Assembly: GCA_030147905.1 (NCBI GenBank)
Contig: JASBUM010000012.1
Coordinates: 1 to 15,220 of the forward strand
DNA from: Acidimangrovimonas sp.
Lineage (GTDB): Bacteria > Pseudomonadota > Alphaproteobacteria > Rhodobacterales > Rhodobacteraceae
DNA length: 15,220 nucleotides
Direction of reading: 5' to 3'
A program made the translations under genes and the position numbers. The notes beneath the pieces are model-generated. The model was given only the letters and a program-made list of their open reading frames with translations. It did no database searches and was not told where the DNA came from. Shown here piece after piece: positions 8,371 through 15,139 of the stretch (position 1 is its first letter; every line of letters starts with the position of its first letter).

Positions 8371-9345
8371 ATGGCGCTGACGATCGGCAAGGCGGTCACC
8401 CTGCGGGGGCTCGAGGTTTTCGACGAACTGGCGCGCTGCGGCTCCGTGCAGGAAACCGCGCGGCGGCTGGGGATGAGCGCGCCGGCCGCCTCGCAGCAGC
8501 TGCGCAACCTGGAGACGGCGCTTGGCCAGACGCTGATTGACCACCACCGCCGCCCGCTCGAGCCCACGCCGACCGGCCGCGCCTTCCTGATCCATGTGCG
8601 CGAGGCGATCCAGCACCTGCGGCAGGGCGCAGCGGAGTTGGCGCTCAACGACATCACCGGGTTGCGGCGGCTGCGGCTGGGGATCATCGACGATTTCGAC
8701 AACGACGTGACCCCGCGCCTGACAGTGGCGCTCGCGGGCTTCCTCGGCCAGTGCGAACTGACGCTCGCCACGACGCCCAGCCATGTGATTCATGAAAACC
8801 TCGCCGCCGGTGCGCTCGACGTGGGCCTTGCGGCAAGCCCGAGCGAGCCGCCCGAGGGGGTGAGCGAGACGCCGATCCTGCGCGATCCCTTCCTGCTGGC
8901 CGTGCCGCGCGGCCTGCTCGCCCAGGCACCGGCAAGCCTCGACGTGCTCGGTTCGCTGGCCTTCCTGCGCTATGAACGCAGCCAGCTCATCGGTCGGCAG
9001 ATCGCGGCCCAGCTCGCGCGGCTCAAGATCAGCCCGCGCGGGCGTATCGAGATGGATAGCAATCAGGCGATCTTCGGACTGATCGGCAACGGCGCGGGCT
9101 GGACCATCACCACCGCGCTGAGCTATCTGCGCGCTCGCCGCTTCCATGCCGAGGTGGATATCCATCCCCTGCCCTTCGCCGGATTCGCGCGCCGAATCTC
9201 GCTGTTTCACACCCCCGAACTTTCCGCCACGCTGGCGCAGATCATCGCCGGAAACCTGCGCGGCATCCTGCAAGACGCCGTGATCGAGCCGGGTGCACGC
9301 GCGCTGGGACCAATCGCGCCCGGCCTCGCGCTTCTGAACGCCTGA
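8371..9345 (+). CDS. LysR-family transcriptional regulator
   Basis: The protein (324 residues, typical length about 300) starts with the LysR winged helix-turn-helix: LRGLEVFDELARCGSVQETA (11-30), then RRLGMSAPAASQQLRNLETALG (31-52) as the recognition region, and the wing at TPTGRAFL (66-73). The effector-binding type-2 periplasmic-like domain follows from about 100 (LRRLRLGIIDDFDND). The gene is divergent from the HisD-like dehydrogenase with an 86-base gap, so its likely target is that gene, with the dehydrogenase substrate or product as candidate inducer (inference). ATG 8371 is preceded by GGAAGTGAGG, a workable but imperfect ribosome site; the GAGG is very close to the ATG. Confidence 0.94.
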   Translation: MALTIGKAVTLRGLEVFDELARCGSVQETARRLGMSAPAASQQLRNLETALGQTLIDHHRRPLEPTPTGRAFLIHVREAIQHLRQGAAELALNDITGLRRLRLGIIDDFDNDVTPRLTVALAGFLGQCELTLATTPSHVIHENLAAGALDVGLAASPSEPPEGVSETPILRDPFLLAVPRGLLAQAPASLDVLGSLAFLRYERSQLIGRQIAAQLARLKISPRGRIEMDSNQAIFGLIGNGAGWTITTALSYLRARRFHAEVDIHPLPFAGFARRISLFHTPELSATLAQIIAGNLRGILQDAVIEPGARALGPIAPGLALLNA

Positions 9346-9699
9346 GGAAAGGACCGCCCCGGGCTGCGTTCCGGCAGCCACCGCGGCGGTTCGGTGCGCG
9401 CCGACCATCGCCTTCGGTGCCGGCCGGAGCGGTCGAAACCCCGGCATGTCCGCCCCTGTCCGCATGTCCGCCTGCCTGTCTGCTCTCATGTCCGCCCGGA
9501 TACCCGGCAGCCCCGTATCCCGGCGGTCCGGTCAGGGACGCGGCGCCCCGTGCACCGCCGATCGCGGCACGCGTCACCGAAACCCACTCCGAGATGCGGC
9601 AGCCGGGATTGCAGCCGTCCGTGTGGCGCTACAGCAAGCCCGAAAGCGGAAAAAGTTCAAGTTTCAGCCGGAAAATTCGGCAAATCAACCTTGCTGATT
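9346..9699. other. Convergent gap of 354 bases with repeats and an AT-rich patch
   Basis: This lies between the ends of two convergent genes. It contains a small hairpin (GGCTGC 9362-9367 with GCAGCC 9374-9379) just after the regulator stop, three copies of CATGTCCGCC (9445-9454, 9463-9472, 9487-9496), and from about 9645 an AT-rich stretch unlike the rest of the window. No gene was recognised. Confidence 0.55.
9445..9496. repeat. Three direct copies of CATGTCCGCC
   Basis: Exact 10-base copies at 9445-9454, 9463-9472 and 9487-9496, with a fourth partial CTGTCCGC between the first two. Spacing is irregular (18 and 24 bases), so it is not a simple tandem array. Function unknown. Confidence 0.7.
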
Positions 9700-9713
9700 T
9701 CATTTATTGAAAT
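9682..9713. terminator. Candidate bidirectional terminator between regulator and MFS exporter
   Basis: Two overlapping AT-rich inverted repeats occur here: AAATCA (9682-9687) with TGATTT (9695-9700), and ATTTCA (9697-9702) with TGAAAT (9708-9713). The second spans the TGA stop of the minus-strand exporter. Stems are weak (6 A/T-rich pairs), but the AT-rich patch is conspicuous in GC-rich surroundings and lies where two convergent transcripts must end. Confidence 0.35.
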
Positions 9714-11226
9714 AGGCGGCGGACATCCGCGGCGTGCCGCCAGCCCCTGCCGGCTGAGCGCGCTCGCGCCCCGCGGGCTCGCTCCGGCCGCCGCCCTCGC
9801 TGCCGTCCTCGCCGCCGCCCTCGCCGCCCGGCGGCCGGGGCGCCCAGAGCCGCGCCAGGCTGAGCCCCATGGCAACGAGCGCGAAAGCCGCCGCCATGTA
9901 GAGCGCGTAGCCCGCGCCGGCGAGCCCGAAGCGCGCCATCATCAGCGCCACCAGCGCCGCGCCCAGCGACTGCCCGGTCAGCCGCGCGGTGCTTTGCACC
10001 CCGCTCGCCGCACCGCTGCGCGCCTTGGGCGCCGTGCCGATCATGACCTTGTTATTGGGGGCCTGGAACAATCCGAATCCGACACCGCACAACGCCATCC
10101 GCCATATGATCTGGACCGGCTGCGCATGGCCGGGCAGCACTGCAAGCCCTCCCAGCCCCGCGCCCAGGCAAAGCAGACCCACGCCCCCCAGGATCGCGGG
10201 CGAAACCCGGTCGGACAACCAGCCCGAAAGCGGCGCCACAAGCGCGATCGCCAGCGGCCACGGCATCATCAGAAGGCCCACCTTCTCGGGGCTGAAGCCC
10301 ATCTGCACCTGATAGAGGAAAGGCAGCGAGACAAAGGCCAGAAGCTGCGCCGTGAAGGCCGCGACCGAGGTCGAGACCGACAGCGAAAAGACCGGGATCC
10401 GCAGCAGGTCGAGCGGCAGCATCGGCCGTGGCGATCGGCGCTCGCGCCGGACCAGCCAGACCAGCGCGGTAACGAAGACGGCGATCTGCGGCACGACGAC
10501 CGCCCAGGCCAGGCGGTGGCCGAAACTGTCGATGGTGGTGATCGCACCGCCCAGCGCGACGGCGCTGAGCACCGCACTGAGCCCGTCGAAGCGATGCGCC
10601 GCGCGATCGCTGTCGGGCAGGCTCGGAAAGCCCAGCGCCAATGTCGCAAGCCCCAGCGGAATGTTGATGGCGAAAAGCCACGGCCAGGAGAGAAAGCCGA
10701 GGATCAGCCCGGCCAGCACCGGCCCGAAGGTGGCCGCCACCGCCACCACCAGAGAGACCCCGCCGATCGCGGCGCCGAAACGCCGCGCCGGCACCGTATA
10801 GCGCAGGACGGCGGCGTTCACGCTCATCAGCCCGGCGGCGCCGAAACCCTGGATGATGCGCGAGACCGTAAGCGCGGTCAGGTCGCGCGACAGCACGCAG
10901 CCGACCGAGGCAAGCGTGAACAGCGCGATGCCCCCCAGATAGACCCGCCGGTAGCCGATGATCTCGCCCAGGCTGGCCAGCGGCAGGAGCGCCACGACGA
11001 TGGCCAGCTGGTAGCCGTTGACGATCCAGATCGAGGCGGAGGCCGGCGCGTTCAGGTCGCGCGCGATCGAGGGCAGCGCGACATTGGCAATGGTTCCGTC
11101 CAGAACCGCCAGCATGAGCCCGACGACGATCGCCGCCAGGGCAAGCGCGCGGCGCGGCATCGGCAGGCCGTCGGCCGGTGGTGCGGGGGCGGCGGCTGCA
11201 GTGCCGGAAACCGCTGTCTTGTTCAT
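9700..11226 (-). CDS. MFS drug/solute exporter, DHA2 (EmrB/QacA-like, 14-helix) family
   Basis: This is a proton-driven major facilitator of 508 residues, the size of the 14-helix DHA2 subfamily, which exports drugs, dyes or metabolites across the inner membrane. Marks are LDGTIANVALPSIARDL (42-58) in helix 1, with the acidic D43 typical of the family, the WIVNGYQLA stretch (67-75) in helix 2, motif A around GEIIGYRRV, RIIQGFGAAGL in helix 4, and motif C around GPVLAGLILGFLSWPWLF followed by INIPLG. AGGA (11235-11232) is 5 bases upstream of the ATG. The C-terminus is odd: after the last helix, a tail of about 45 residues rich in Gly, Glu and Ser. No membrane-fusion partner (EmrA type) or TetR regulator is adjacent, so the substrate cannot be guessed. 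Confidence 0.92.
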   Translation of the reverse strand: MNKTAVSGTAAAAPAPPADGLPMPRRALALAAIVVGLMLAVLDGTIANVALPSIARDLNAPASASIWIVNGYQLAIVVALLPLASLGEIIGYRRVYLGGIALFTLASVGCVLSRDLTALTVSRIIQGFGAAGLMSVNAAVLRYTVPARRFGAAIGGVSLVVAVAATFGPVLAGLILGFLSWPWLFAINIPLGLATLALGFPSLPDSDRAAHRFDGLSAVLSAVALGGAITTIDSFGHRLAWAVVVPQIAVFVTALVWLVRRERRSPRPMLPLDLLRIPVFSLSVSTSVAAFTAQLLAFVSLPFLYQVQMGFSPEKVGLLMMPWPLAIALVAPLSGWLSDRVSPAILGGVGLLCLGAGLGGLAVLPGHAQPVQIIWRMALCGVGFGLFQAPNNKVMIGTAPKARSGAASGVQSTARLTGQSLGAALVALMMARFGLAGAGYALYMAAAFALVAMGLSLARLWAPRPPGGEGGGEDGSEGGGRSEPAGRERAQPAGAGGTPRMSAAYFNK

Positions 11227-11727
11227 CCTGTTCCTGCTCCGTCACGGCGCCGGGGGCTGCACCCGGCCGGATCGTTCCAGTGCCGGACACGGCCGCTCCG
11301 CTCGCCCGTCGAGGCCTTCCGCGCCGCTCCCGGCCGTCCGCGCCGCAGGCATCCGTCCTGCGGCGTGTCGCACGGGCATACGGCATGTCGCACGGGCATG
11401 CGGCGTGTCATGACCTGGTTGGTCGCGTTTCGATATGTGCCCGGGCGCGGCAAGGCAAGGCGCATCGCTGCACCGGGCTGCGCCGTTCTATCTGCGCCCG
11501 GCGGCCGCGGCTGCAAGGGCGGCGGTGCGAATCAACGGCGCCGATCACGAGATTTCGTACGGCCGGTGCCGGCGTGCGACTTTCCGCCATGATGCCACCC
11601 CCTGCCCGGCCATTGTCCGCCGGCCGGGCGGGACCGCGCATGCGGGGCCTTGGCGGATGACCGCGGTTGAGGCAAGCCGAACGGATACCCCCAATAAAAA
11701 TTTCAGCATGTAACGAAGGAGGGTTTG
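11227..11727. other. Gene-free gap of 501 bases upstream of the GGNV-repeat gene
   Basis: No credible gene was seen. It holds the promoter of the minus-strand exporter (left side) and of the plus-strand secreted protein (right side); consensus promoter elements are not clear. A 20-base tandem repeat lies at 11361-11409. The last 40 bases are comparatively AT-rich (CCAATAAAAATTTCAGC), fitting a promoter and 5' leader for the gene starting at 11728. Confidence 0.5.
11361..11409. repeat. 20-base tandem repeat, about 2.5 copies
   Basis: Unit 1 (11361-11380, CGGCGTGTCGCACGGGCATA) and unit 2 (11381-11400) differ at two positions, and a partial third copy CGGCGTGTC follows (11401-11409). Non-coding. 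Confidence 0.85.
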
Positions 11728-12540
11728 ATGGAACTGCGCAATTCTCTCTCTGTCGGCTGCGCCGCGCTCGCGGTTGCTCTGGCGCCTATCGCGACCACGA
11801 TGGCGTTACCGTTCGGCACCCATGCGGCCTTCGCCGGCGACCATGGCGCGGCCGGCGCGGGCATTGGCGGCAACGTTGGCGGCAGTGTCGGCGGCAGTGT
11901 CGGGGGCAACGTCGGGGGCAACGTCGGCGGCAACGTCGGCGGCAATGTTGGTACGAGCGGCGACATCTCCTCCAGCGCGACGGCCGCGGGTGGAAGCGGC
12001 GGCGGCAATGCCGGCGATCGCCTGCACTCGATGAGTGCCTCCCTCGCGCCCGCCGATCGCGCCGAGACCATTGACAGCCACGGCCTGACGGCGGCCGAGC
12101 TCAAGGGGCTCAACGCCTTCCACGCCGACCCCAAGGCTTTCGAACATGCCGCGCCCGACAGCCAGATCGGCCGGATCGCCACCTATCGCAAGACCGCGCT
12201 GGAGGTGCGGAAGGACGAAGCCGCGCTGCGCAGCGCCCAGGCGATGCTGGCCGCCGCCGAAACCGCGCCCGAATACAACGGCCGCAACGTGGGTCAGATC
12301 GAGGCCGACATCGGCGCGCTCGACCCCACAGCCGCCGGCTACCAAAGCAAGCTCGACGAATTCAAGGCGGAGCTGGTCGCGACCCAGACCTATCAACATG
12401 CCCAGGCCGTGGCTGCCGCCGCCCAGGCCCGGCTAGACCAGTTGCAACGGCAGATGGAGGAAGCCCTGCTCAAGGCCACCGACGGGCACCAGCTGAGCAA
12501 CCAGTCGTTGGACTATTTCAATTTCCAGCTCGGAATCTGA
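11728..12540 (+). CDS. Secreted GGNV-repeat protein with helical C-terminal domain, function unknown
   Basis: I do not recognise a named family. The 270 residues begin with a Sec-type signal (hydrophobic 8-27; possible cleavage after THAAFA, residue 36). Seven tandem tetrapeptides follow at 47-74, in the order GGNV, GGSV, GGSV, then four GGNV, then a Ser/Gly linker (75-97). The rest (about 98-270) is charged and Ala-rich, with two predicted helical or coiled-coil stretches (about 152-180 and 205-252) and the end LDYFNFQLGI. AGGAGG (11717-11722) is 5 bases before the ATG, so strong translation is expected. It sits on the same strand as the curlin genes about 1 kb downstream, making an extracellular matrix or assembly role attractive but unproven. 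Gly/Asn-rich repeats are also seen in other surface proteins. Confidence 0.85.
   Translation: MELRNSLSVGCAALAVALAPIATTMALPFGTHAAFAGDHGAAGAGIGGNVGGSVGGSVGGNVGGNVGGNVGGNVGTSGDISSSATAAGGSGGGNAGDRLHSMSASLAPADRAETIDSHGLTAAELKGLNAFHADPKAFEHAAPDSQIGRIATYRKTALEVRKDEAALRSAQAMLAAAETAPEYNGRNVGQIEADIGALDPTAAGYQSKLDEFKAELVATQTYQHAQAVAAAAQARLDQLQRQMEEALLKATDGHQLSNQSLDYFNFQLGI
11866..11949 (+). repeat. Seven-copy 12-base coding repeat (GGNV/GGSV)
   Basis: Seven 12-base units, each encoding Gly-Gly-Asn-Val or Gly-Gly-Ser-Val. Codons vary between units (GGC or GGG; AAC, AAT or AGT; GTC or GTT), so the array is not a very recent expansion throughout, though adjacent identical pairs (units 2-3 and 4-5) suggest local duplication. 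Confidence 0.92.
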
Positions 12541-12619
12541 TCCGGGTTCTTCTTCAGAACGGGGCAGCTGCCGAAAGGCGGTCGCCTCTCCCTTCCGGCC
12601 GGGGCGGGTCGGAGGGGCC

Positions 12620-12651
12620 CTGGGCGCGGCAGCTTCATGCGCCGCGCCCAG
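12620..12651. terminator. Strong hairpin downstream of the GGNV-repeat gene
   Basis: CTGGGCGCGGC (12620-12630) and GCCGCGCCCAG (12641-12651) are perfectly complementary over 11 base pairs with a 10-base loop. It lies 80 bases after the stop codon. There is no U-tract after either arm, so termination would be Rho-assisted or the hairpin protects the 3' end. Confidence 0.5.
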
Positions 12652-12730
12652 TCGGCCGTCAGGCTGGCCAAGCCGGCCATGCCATCCGGCCCGCGGCTGC
12701 CCGCCCCGACGCACCGCCTCGCCCTTCGTA

Positions 12731-12752
12731 TTCATGGCCGCTTCATGGCCGC
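12731..12752. repeat. Exact 11-base tandem duplication
   Basis: TTCATGGCCGC occurs twice without a gap (12731-12741, 12742-12752) in non-coding sequence. Confidence 0.85.
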
Positions 12753-13569
12753 GCTTGAAGCGCCGGCATGACCGCGCGCCCGGCCGCCGGTCGCCGGATA
12801 CGCCCGAACCTAGCCCGTTCCGATACTAATGCGGCGCGATGCTGATGCCGGCGCGATGCTGTCCCGACGCAAAGCCGCCCCGCCCCCCAAACCACCTCGC
12901 CCTGATATATGTCCGCCACGATGCCGGTCGACGGCCTGATCGCCGGCGGCCGGCTACAGGCACGGCCGAGCCGACACCCGTCGTGGCCGGTCGAGCGCCC
13001 GCGGTGCAGCAGCCATCTTTCCAGACAGCGCGCGTCCCGGACGATCCCGCTTCGATCCTTATTCGGCGCCCCAGCCGGCCCGGCAGCCCTTCGATCCGGC
13101 GCCCGGCCCGAACGGGGCATTTTCTGACCCATCCGGGCCGGAAATCCACCCGACCCTAGCAAAACCCGGGCGAAGTTCCCCAAGCGCGCCACGAACCGAC
13201 CGAAACTTCCCTTGGGCGGCAGGCATATGCCCCGAATGGCCCGAGAGCCGCGCATCCGCACGAATGGACCGGGCCCGATGGGCCTCCGGGCCCCGGTCGC
13301 GCGGGGATCGCGGCCCGAATGCACGGCGGATGCCCGATTCTGCCGGGACCGAGGGACAGGCGGGCCGGCGCGCGCCGCGATTCCCCCGTTTCCGGCCCGA
13401 TGCGGCCGAGCACTGCCGATTTCGACCGGATAGGCCGCGGATCGGGCGATTTCGGGTGACGATTGCGCACCCCCCGAAACGCCCGGCGCTCGCTAGCTTG
13501 ATTACAGGGCACGGGTATACGGCCCGGTCCATCGGAATGCTGTCACGCATCTAAACCAGGAGATGAATC

Positions 13570-13926
13570 ATGAAAAAGCTCGCCATCGCCCTCGCCGCCC
13601 TCGCCATCTCGGCCGGTGCCTCCTTCGCCAACGGCAACGTCTCGATCGTCGATCAGATCGGCACGGGTAACGGCCAAGGCACCGCCCAGAACGGCCTGAG
13701 CAACTTCAGCCATACCTATCAGAACGGCAACAGCAACCTCAGCATGACCGGTCAGTCCGGCAACACCAACGTCTCGGTCTCCGCCCAGGGCGGCGCCTAC
13801 AACACGTCGGTTACCGGCCAGAGCGGAGTCTCGAACCTCTCGGGAACCGTTCAGACCAACATGGGCAACTATTCCCAGACGAGCCAGTCGGGGACCGGCA
13901 ACGCCTCGCTCACCATCCAGAACTGA
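13570..13926 (+). CDS. Curlin-repeat amyloid subunit (CsgA-like)
   Basis: This is a secreted functional-amyloid subunit of the curlin family. Residues 1-20 are a Sec signal (MKKLAIALAALAISAGASFA). After it, Gln recurs exactly every 11 residues at 29, 40, 51, 62, 73, 84, 95, 106 and 117; each repeat Gln from 29 to 106 is followed five residues later by Asn (34 to 111), almost always by Gly two residues later, and usually by Ser seven residues later. This is the QxGxxNxS half-unit of curlin repeats, whose stacked beta-strands build the curli fibre. With 118 residues it is shorter than enterobacterial CsgA (about 150). AGGAG (13558-13562) is 7 bases before the ATG. The next two genes encode a second curlin and a CsgH-like factor. 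Which of the two curlins is the major subunit is inferred from regularity only. Confidence 0.9.
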   Translation: MKKLAIALAALAISAGASFANGNVSIVDQIGTGNGQGTAQNGLSNFSHTYQNGNSNLSMTGQSGNTNVSVSAQGGAYNTSVTGQSGVSNLSGTVQTNMGNYSQTSQSGTGNASLTIQN

Positions 13927-13939
13927 CAATCGTCGTTGC

Positions 13940-13964
13940 GCAGGGCAGCGCCACGCTGCCCTGC
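13940..13964 (+). terminator. Hairpin between the two curlin genes
   Basis: GCAGGGCAGCG and CGCTGCCCTGC pair over 11 bases around a 3-base loop, 13 bases after the first curlin stop and 37 bases before the second start. No U-tract follows. Its position suits a partial terminator or mRNA stabiliser that keeps the first curlin in excess. Confidence 0.6.
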
Positions 13965-14001
13965 CAATCCTAGATTCGACAAATCCAGAAGGAGGAGAAC
14001 G

Positions 14002-14427
14002 ATGAAGGATGTCCAGAAAAGACTACTGATTGGGGTCGCTTCATTGCTCTTCAGTGCGTCGCTGGCCGTGGCGGGTCAGAACTATTCGAGCACTGTGCAG
14101 CAGGGATTCCACAACCTCTCGGTCACCGCGCAGGACGGCATCGCCAATATTGCCACGAGCACACAAAGCGGCTCCGGCAACATGGCGGTCTCGATGCAGG
14201 CCGGCACCGGCAATACCTCCAGCATCGGCCAAAATGGTTCATTCAATTCGGCCGCGAATATTCAGTCCGGCAGCGGGCTGAGCCACTCCACCCAGCAATC
14301 GGGGAATTTCCAAGCCAGCGGAAGCTTCCAGTCGAATAACCACCCGGGTCTGTCCCAAAGCATCAACGTCCAGTCCTCGATGGGCAATAGCCAAGGTTCC
14401 ATCAGCCTGAACTTCAGCACCCAGTAG
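14002..14427 (+). CDS. Curlin-repeat protein, second subunit (CsgB-like or minor subunit)
   Basis: A second curlin-family protein of 141 residues. ATG 14002 was chosen because AGGAGG (13990-13995) is 6 bases upstream and a signal peptide follows at once (KRLLIGVASLLFSASLAVAG, 6-25). Gln recurs at 33, 44, 55, 66, 77, 88, 99 and 110 (11-residue step) and again at 124. The pattern QxGxxN is intact in the first five repeats (N38, N49, N60, N71, N82) and decays afterwards (L93, Q104, P115), with a 14-residue last interval. The more irregular C-terminal repeats resemble the situation in CsgB, the nucleator, where degenerate repeats anchor to the membrane; that assignment is inference. It is 75 bases downstream of the first curlin, very likely in the same operon. 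Confidence 0.88.
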   Translation: MKDVQKRLLIGVASLLFSASLAVAGQNYSSTVQQGFHNLSVTAQDGIANIATSTQSGSGNMAVSMQAGTGNTSSIGQNGSFNSAANIQSGSGLSHSTQQSGNFQASGSFQSNNHPGLSQSINVQSSMGNSQGSISLNFSTQ

Positions 14428-14455
14428 TCGGGTCCGCGCCTCAACGAATTCCCGC

Positions 14456-14501
14456 GTGCCGGGCCGAAGTCACGGGCAGCAGCCGTGAACCGGTCCGGCA
14501 C
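14456..14501 (+). terminator. Long two-part hairpin between the second curlin and the csgH-like gene
   Basis: The outer stem is GTGCCGGGCCG (14456-14466) with CGGTCCGGCAC (14491-14501), 11 pairs including one G-U. The inner stem is TCACGG (14470-14475) with CCGTGA (14483-14488) around a 7-base loop. It starts 29 bases after the curlin stop and ends 20 bases before the next chosen start codon. No U-tract. Confidence 0.6.
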
Positions 14502-14520
14502 CGAGCAAAGAAGAAAAAGA

Positions 14521-14964
14521 ATGAAAGGCCTCGCCATGCCCTCCATTGCATCGTCCCCGCAATGCGCAGGGCCCCGCCCCGCCCCGAACTCCCCGTTCCG
14601 CCATCGGCGTCTCGGGCGCCTGTGTCTGGGCATAGTCGCCTGTCTGCTGATCGGCACAACCGAGGGAGCCTATGCAATGAATACGATCCGCTGCGAAATA
14701 CGCAGCCGCCCGGTCGGAAATGGGCTCGAGCTGACGGGTGTCATCTGGGCCAACGAGGAGGTCCGGGGCGACTACAGCTTCACCATCCGCTCCCAAGGGG
14801 CGGGCGGCAGTTCCAACGTCGTCCAGAGCGGCATCTTCGCGATTCATCCCAACCAGGCCAAGATCGTGGGGGCGGTCGTCGTCAATTCGGGTGACGGCAG
14901 CAGCTACTCGGCCAGCCTGTCGGTGCGTTCCGACGGCGAAGAGGTATGCACCACCCACCGCTAG
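14521..14964 (+). CDS. csgH: CsgH-like curli assembly factor
   Basis: CsgH is the alphaproteobacterial counterpart of CsgC: a small periplasmic beta-sandwich that blocks premature amyloid formation of curlins. The 147 residues comprise a long basic n-region, a hydrophobic segment (about 34-46), a likely cleavage after GAYA (52), and a mature domain of about 95 residues: NTIRCEIRSRPVGNGLELTG, the GDYSFTIRSQGAGGSSNVVQSG stretch (83-104) and SYSASLSVRSDGEEVC. C58 near the start and C143 near the end could form a disulfide tying the terminal strands. Identification rests on the overall CsgH-like strand pattern plus position directly after two curlins. The start is uncertain: ATG 14521 follows AAGAAGAAAAAGA; ATG 14536 follows AAAGG; a GTG at 14485 lies inside the hairpin and is unlikely. 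Confidence 0.8.
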   Translation: MKGLAMPSIASSPQCAGPRPAPNSPFRHRRLGRLCLGIVACLLIGTTEGAYAMNTIRCEIRSRPVGNGLELTGVIWANEEVRGDYSFTIRSQGAGGSSNVVQSGIFAIHPNQAKIVGAVVVNSGDGSSYSASLSVRSDGEEVCTTHR

Positions 14965-15013
14965 GCGATTCTTCCAGGCGGTTCCGCCAGGTGATTCTGC
15001 CAGGTGATTCTGC
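14962..15013. repeat. Four-copy 13-base tandem repeat overlapping the csgH-like stop
   Basis: Units at 14962-14974 (TAGGCGATTCTTC), 14975-14987 (CAGGCGGTTCCGC), 14988-15000 and 15001-15013 (both CAGGTGATTCTGC). The first unit contains the TAG stop codon, so the array runs straight on from the coding sequence. Confidence 0.9.
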
Positions 15014-15139
15014 CGCGCCGGCTCCGCGGGCGCGGATCAGGCACCACCGGATGCCGTCGCTGCGAAGTCTTCAACCGGAAAGACACGCAAGGGTTACCGT
15101 CCCCGCCGTTTCAACCCGCCGCACGAGAAAAACGCCGCC

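Larger units (their letters stand above)
12541..13569. other. Gene-free region of 1029 bases upstream of the curlin genes
   Basis: The open frames here have Arg/Pro/Gly-rich translations without recognisable domains, ribosome sites or consistent codon preference, so I call no gene. Contents: a strong hairpin (12620-12651), an exact 11-base tandem duplication TTCATGGCCGC (12731-12752), GGCGCGATGCTG twice 17 bases apart (12833-12844 and 12850-12861), and GC-rich partial palindromes around 13260-13300. The final part, with CTAGCTTGATTACAG and GGGTATACGG (about 13493-13523), is the likely curlin promoter and leader, but no -35/-10 pair at normal spacing could be fixed. A small RNA cannot be excluded. 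Confidence 0.5.

Noticed and set aside
9394..11592. Very long plus-strand open frame (732 codons) opposite the MFS exporter
   Set aside because: Composition is Arg/Gln/Pro/His-rich with no recognisable domain; the minus strand encodes a clear 14-helix transporter. Typical GC-rich shadow.
12743..13324. Minus-strand open frame of 193 codons in the gap before the curlins
   Set aside because: Arg/Gly/Pro-rich, no signal, domain or ribosome site; competing frames of similar quality exist on both strands.
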